NCBI GenBank assembly: GCA_030037575.1 | Contig: JASHRB010000320.1 | Coordinates: forward strand, 1-8,602 | DNA from: Candidatus Sulfotelmatobacter sp. | Lineage (GTDB): Bacteria > Acidobacteriota > Terriglobia > Terriglobales > Acidobacteriaceae | Direction: 5' to 3' | DNA: 8,602 nt | Shown here: one piece after another, positions 7,484-8,602 of the stretch | How positions within the stretch are numbered: position 1 is the first letter of the stretch | Layout of the letters: each line of letters starts with the position of its first letter | The notes under the pieces: generated by a model | What the model saw: only the letters and a program-made list of their open reading frames with translations | What the model was told of the DNA's origin: nothing | The model's database searches: none | Program-made: the position numbers and the translations under genes

Positions 7484-7726
7484 GGCAACACAACTGGAAT
7501 TTCCTTTTTGCACCACAAGAAGTGTAGAACTCATCTCAGAATGTTTCAGGAGAATGATGGCACAGGCGAGGTGAAGCATCCCCAGAAAGTTTCCAGCATG
7601 ACGCTCATATCTGATAACCAGGCGCCGAAAGTTCTGCAAATAGGTCGACAACCGCATCCGCCGTGGACGCGGTTACTCACCCCACCGTGACGGTTCGCTG
7701 GCAACGGCCTGCCGCGCCGCCTAGGT

Positions 7727-7742
7727 CCGATCATGTGATCGG
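7727..7742. repeat. Perfect palindrome CCGATCA-TG-TGATCGG
   Basis: Seven-base arms separated by 2 nt, 16 bp in all, flanked by CCTAGG at 7720-7725 and by ATTAGG at 7752-7757. The two-base centre is too tight for a good RNA hairpin, so a dimeric DNA-binding protein site is more natural. It lies upstream of the glycosyltransferase gene (about 245 nt from its chosen start). No regulator is identified. Confidence 0.4.
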
Positions 7743-7907
7743 TTGACGCCGATTAGGAGGCTCGCGGTCCCATGCGGCGACCAAATGAATGTGCGAAAAC
7801 TGTTTCGGATGACTGCTTTCATCCGCGGTCGGCGTAGCCCGCGCCCGCGGCAGAACCGTCTGGTGGTCCGGCGAAAAAACGGCTCAATCGGCCTCAGAAA
7901 TGGCAGA

Positions 7908-7924
7908 ATGAATTCGAAATTCAT
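7908..7924. repeat. AT-rich inverted repeat ATGAATT-CGA-AATTCAT
   Basis: Seven-base perfect arms with a 3-nt centre, distinctly AT-rich within GC-rich surroundings. It lies downstream, in the minus-strand sense, of the intron remnant. No T-run follows, so it does not look like a terminator. Role unknown. Confidence 0.4.
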
Positions 7925-7948
7925 AGCGGGACCTGACGATCGGCATGC

Positions 7949-7969
7949 GGAGCGGGTTACCCCGCCTCC
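7949..7969 (-). repeat. GC-rich hairpin with GNRA-type loop
   Basis: Read on the minus strand, GGAG, a bulged G, CGGG, loop GTAA, CCCG and CTCC form an 8-bp stem with one bulge closed by a GNRA tetraloop. It lies 7 nt beyond the domain-VI-like hairpin of the intron remnant, so it could be part of the intron 3' end or a structure in the flanking target DNA. Confidence 0.4.
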
Positions 7970-7976
7970 GCCGAGT

Positions 7977-8042
7977 CGGCCCGGGGATTTCATCCCCAGC
8001 CGCTCACAGATTCGGACGTGAACCTCTCGGTTCATCGGGCTC
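7977..8042 (-). mobile_element. Group II intron 3' end remnant: domain V and domain VI
   Basis: On the minus strand 8042-8009 is a 34-nt element matching domain V, the catalytic hairpin of group II introns. It starts GAGCCCGATG with the AGC triad at positions 2-4. It has a perfect upper stem AACC/GGTT closed by a GAGA tetraloop, then CACGTCCG carrying the two-base bulge, and ends AATC, where the family usually has GGTTC. Length and motif spacing are exact. Positions 3-32, 4-31 and 6-29 no longer pair (G/A, C/A, C/C), which would weaken the lower stem. It runs into TGTGAG, as real introns often do, and then a domain-VI-like hairpin (8002-7977): CGGC, GGGGAT, loop GAA, ATCCCC, GCCG, followed by ACTCGGC, like the usual branch-site and 3' end context. 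No reverse transcriptase precedes it within 200 bp, and beyond that a plus-strand gene begins. I infer a decayed solo intron tail. Confidence 0.72.
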
Positions 8043-8239
8043 GTCCCACCCTAAAAGCTTCAGACAATGCGTGCATCTTCGTAGTACGTGTTCTTGCCGC
8101 AATAAGGTTCCTGTCTGCCCTTTTTTAGTAGTGGAAATGGATGGCCCGCAGTTAGTCGGTTATACGATTCCCCCCGCAAAAAAAATTACCCCGTCGCCCG
8201 GCCGATTGCTCTTATCCAATAGTGGTGGTGTGCGAGCAA
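8043..8239. other. Low-GC spacer before the methyltransferase
   Basis: Noticeably less GC-rich than its surroundings, with A/T runs at about 8120-8126 and 8180-8188. A plus-strand frame crosses it with clustered cysteines but has no recognisable domain and runs out of frame into the methyltransferase. On the minus strand this is where an intron reverse transcriptase C-terminus would lie; I find none. A promoter for the methyltransferase is expected here. TATACG at 8161-8166 is a possible -10, but it lacks a good -35. Confidence 0.4.
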
Positions 8240-8602
8240 ATGGCGACGGTAGATTTCGGAACGTATCATCATTCGACGCCCCAAGAATCAGAACGCATGA
8301 GGGAGTACGCTGAAAAGGCGTTCTCCCGCTTGTTGCGGCCTCTCTATTCTCGGCGTGCTCGTCCGAGGATTCTGGACGCTGGCTGCGGATTGGGGTTTTT
8401 AACCTACGTTGCCGCGAAGTGTTTCCCGAAGGCGAGCGTCACCGGGATCGACCTATTCCGGCATCGCAGCGTGTCAGAACTCTCGATGGACAAGGCCGTG
8501 AAGAATATGAAGTCTTTGGGGATCGACTCCAGAACTTCGTTCCTAAGGCACGACCTGACAAAACCGATCGAACCAAACCTGAAGTACGATCTCGCGGTTT
8601 CA
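8240..8602 (+). CDS. Class I SAM-dependent methyltransferase, N-terminal part
   Basis: The 121 visible codons run to the window edge without a stop. A short leader (MATVDFGTYHHSTPQESERM) is followed by a helix and then motif I, RILDAGCGLGFLTYVAAK (about residues 49-66), the glycine-rich S-adenosylmethionine-binding loop. Motif II follows as SVTGIDLF, with the acidic residue that binds the ribose. SFLRHDLTKPI and then YDLAVS at the edge fit motifs III and IV. The substrate cannot be told from this half. I chose ATG 8240; the nearest purine-rich stretch, GAG (8234-8236), is weak and close. Three in-frame GTG codons lie at 8222-8230, and ATG 8297 is an alternative. It opens away from the intron remnant. 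Family assignment is firm, specificity unknown. Confidence 0.88.
   Translation, partial: MATVDFGTYHHSTPQESERMREYAEKAFSRLLRPLYSRRARPRILDAGCGLGFLTYVAAKCFPKASVTGIDLFRHRSVSELSMDKAVKNMKSLGIDSRTSFLRHDLTKPIEPNLKYDLAVS

Larger units (their letters stand above)
7484..7976. other. Hairpin-rich intergenic DNA
   Basis: No convincing gene. Frames through this stretch are Arg/Pro-rich and show no motifs. The part next to the glycosyltransferase (7484-7657) may hold its promoter or a longer N-terminus. Further on are three separate inverted repeats, listed on their own, which lie in what would be the 3' flank of the group II intron remnant. Confidence 0.5.

Noticed and set aside
7945..8313. 122-codon plus-strand frame with clustered cysteines
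   Set aside because: It runs antisense through the intron domain V/VI structure and out of frame into the methyltransferase; the cysteine spacing fits no zinc-binding pattern I know.
1..8602. CRISPR arrays, tRNA or rRNA genes, complete insertion sequences
   Set aside because: No regularly spaced direct repeats, no cloverleaf or rRNA-like conserved stretches, and no transposase motifs were seen on either strand.

Overview
The window reads as a piece of a soil-type bacterial chromosome, about 60% GC by eye. Acidobacteriota is the most likely source. The main reasons are a TIG/IPT tail that resembles the C-terminus of the large GloVer-type secreted proteins common in that phylum, and an RDD-family tail with a long acidic extension. 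This is an inference from family resemblance, not a database result.

Layout. Positions 1-642 (minus) hold the N-terminal half of isocitrate lyase (aceA), cut by the window edge. Divergent from it across a 163-bp intergenic region is malate synthase A (aceB, 806-2383, plus). Together they are the two glyoxylate-shunt enzymes. Twelve bases after aceB comes a 565-aa TPR protein with a C-terminal Fis-type helix-turn-helix (2396-4093), probably co-transcribed with aceB and a plausible local regulator of the shunt. A candidate sigma70-like aceA promoter overlaps a small dyad.

From 4094 to about 5880 the DNA has low coding density and looks like a graveyard of fragments: a gene-free stretch with a strong hairpin, a TIG/IPT-domain remnant, a 56-aa two-helix membrane protein that does have a good ribosome site, a headless RDD-family C-terminus, and a short plus-strand membrane peptide abutting it. 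Positions 5876-7483 (minus) encode an intact polytopic membrane protein that looks like a GT-C fold (family 39/ArnT-like) glycosyltransferase.

Positions 7484-8239 contain no convincing gene but are rich in hairpins. The best find of the window is here: on the minus strand, 8042-8009 matches group II intron domain V in length (34 nt), AGC triad, GNRA loop and two-base bulge. A domain-VI-like hairpin follows at once (8002-7977). Three lower-stem substitutions and the lack of an adjacent reverse transcriptase mark it as a decayed intron 3' end. The window closes with the N-terminal 121 codons of a class I SAM-dependent methyltransferase (8240-8602, plus). No complete new defence or mobile system is visible.
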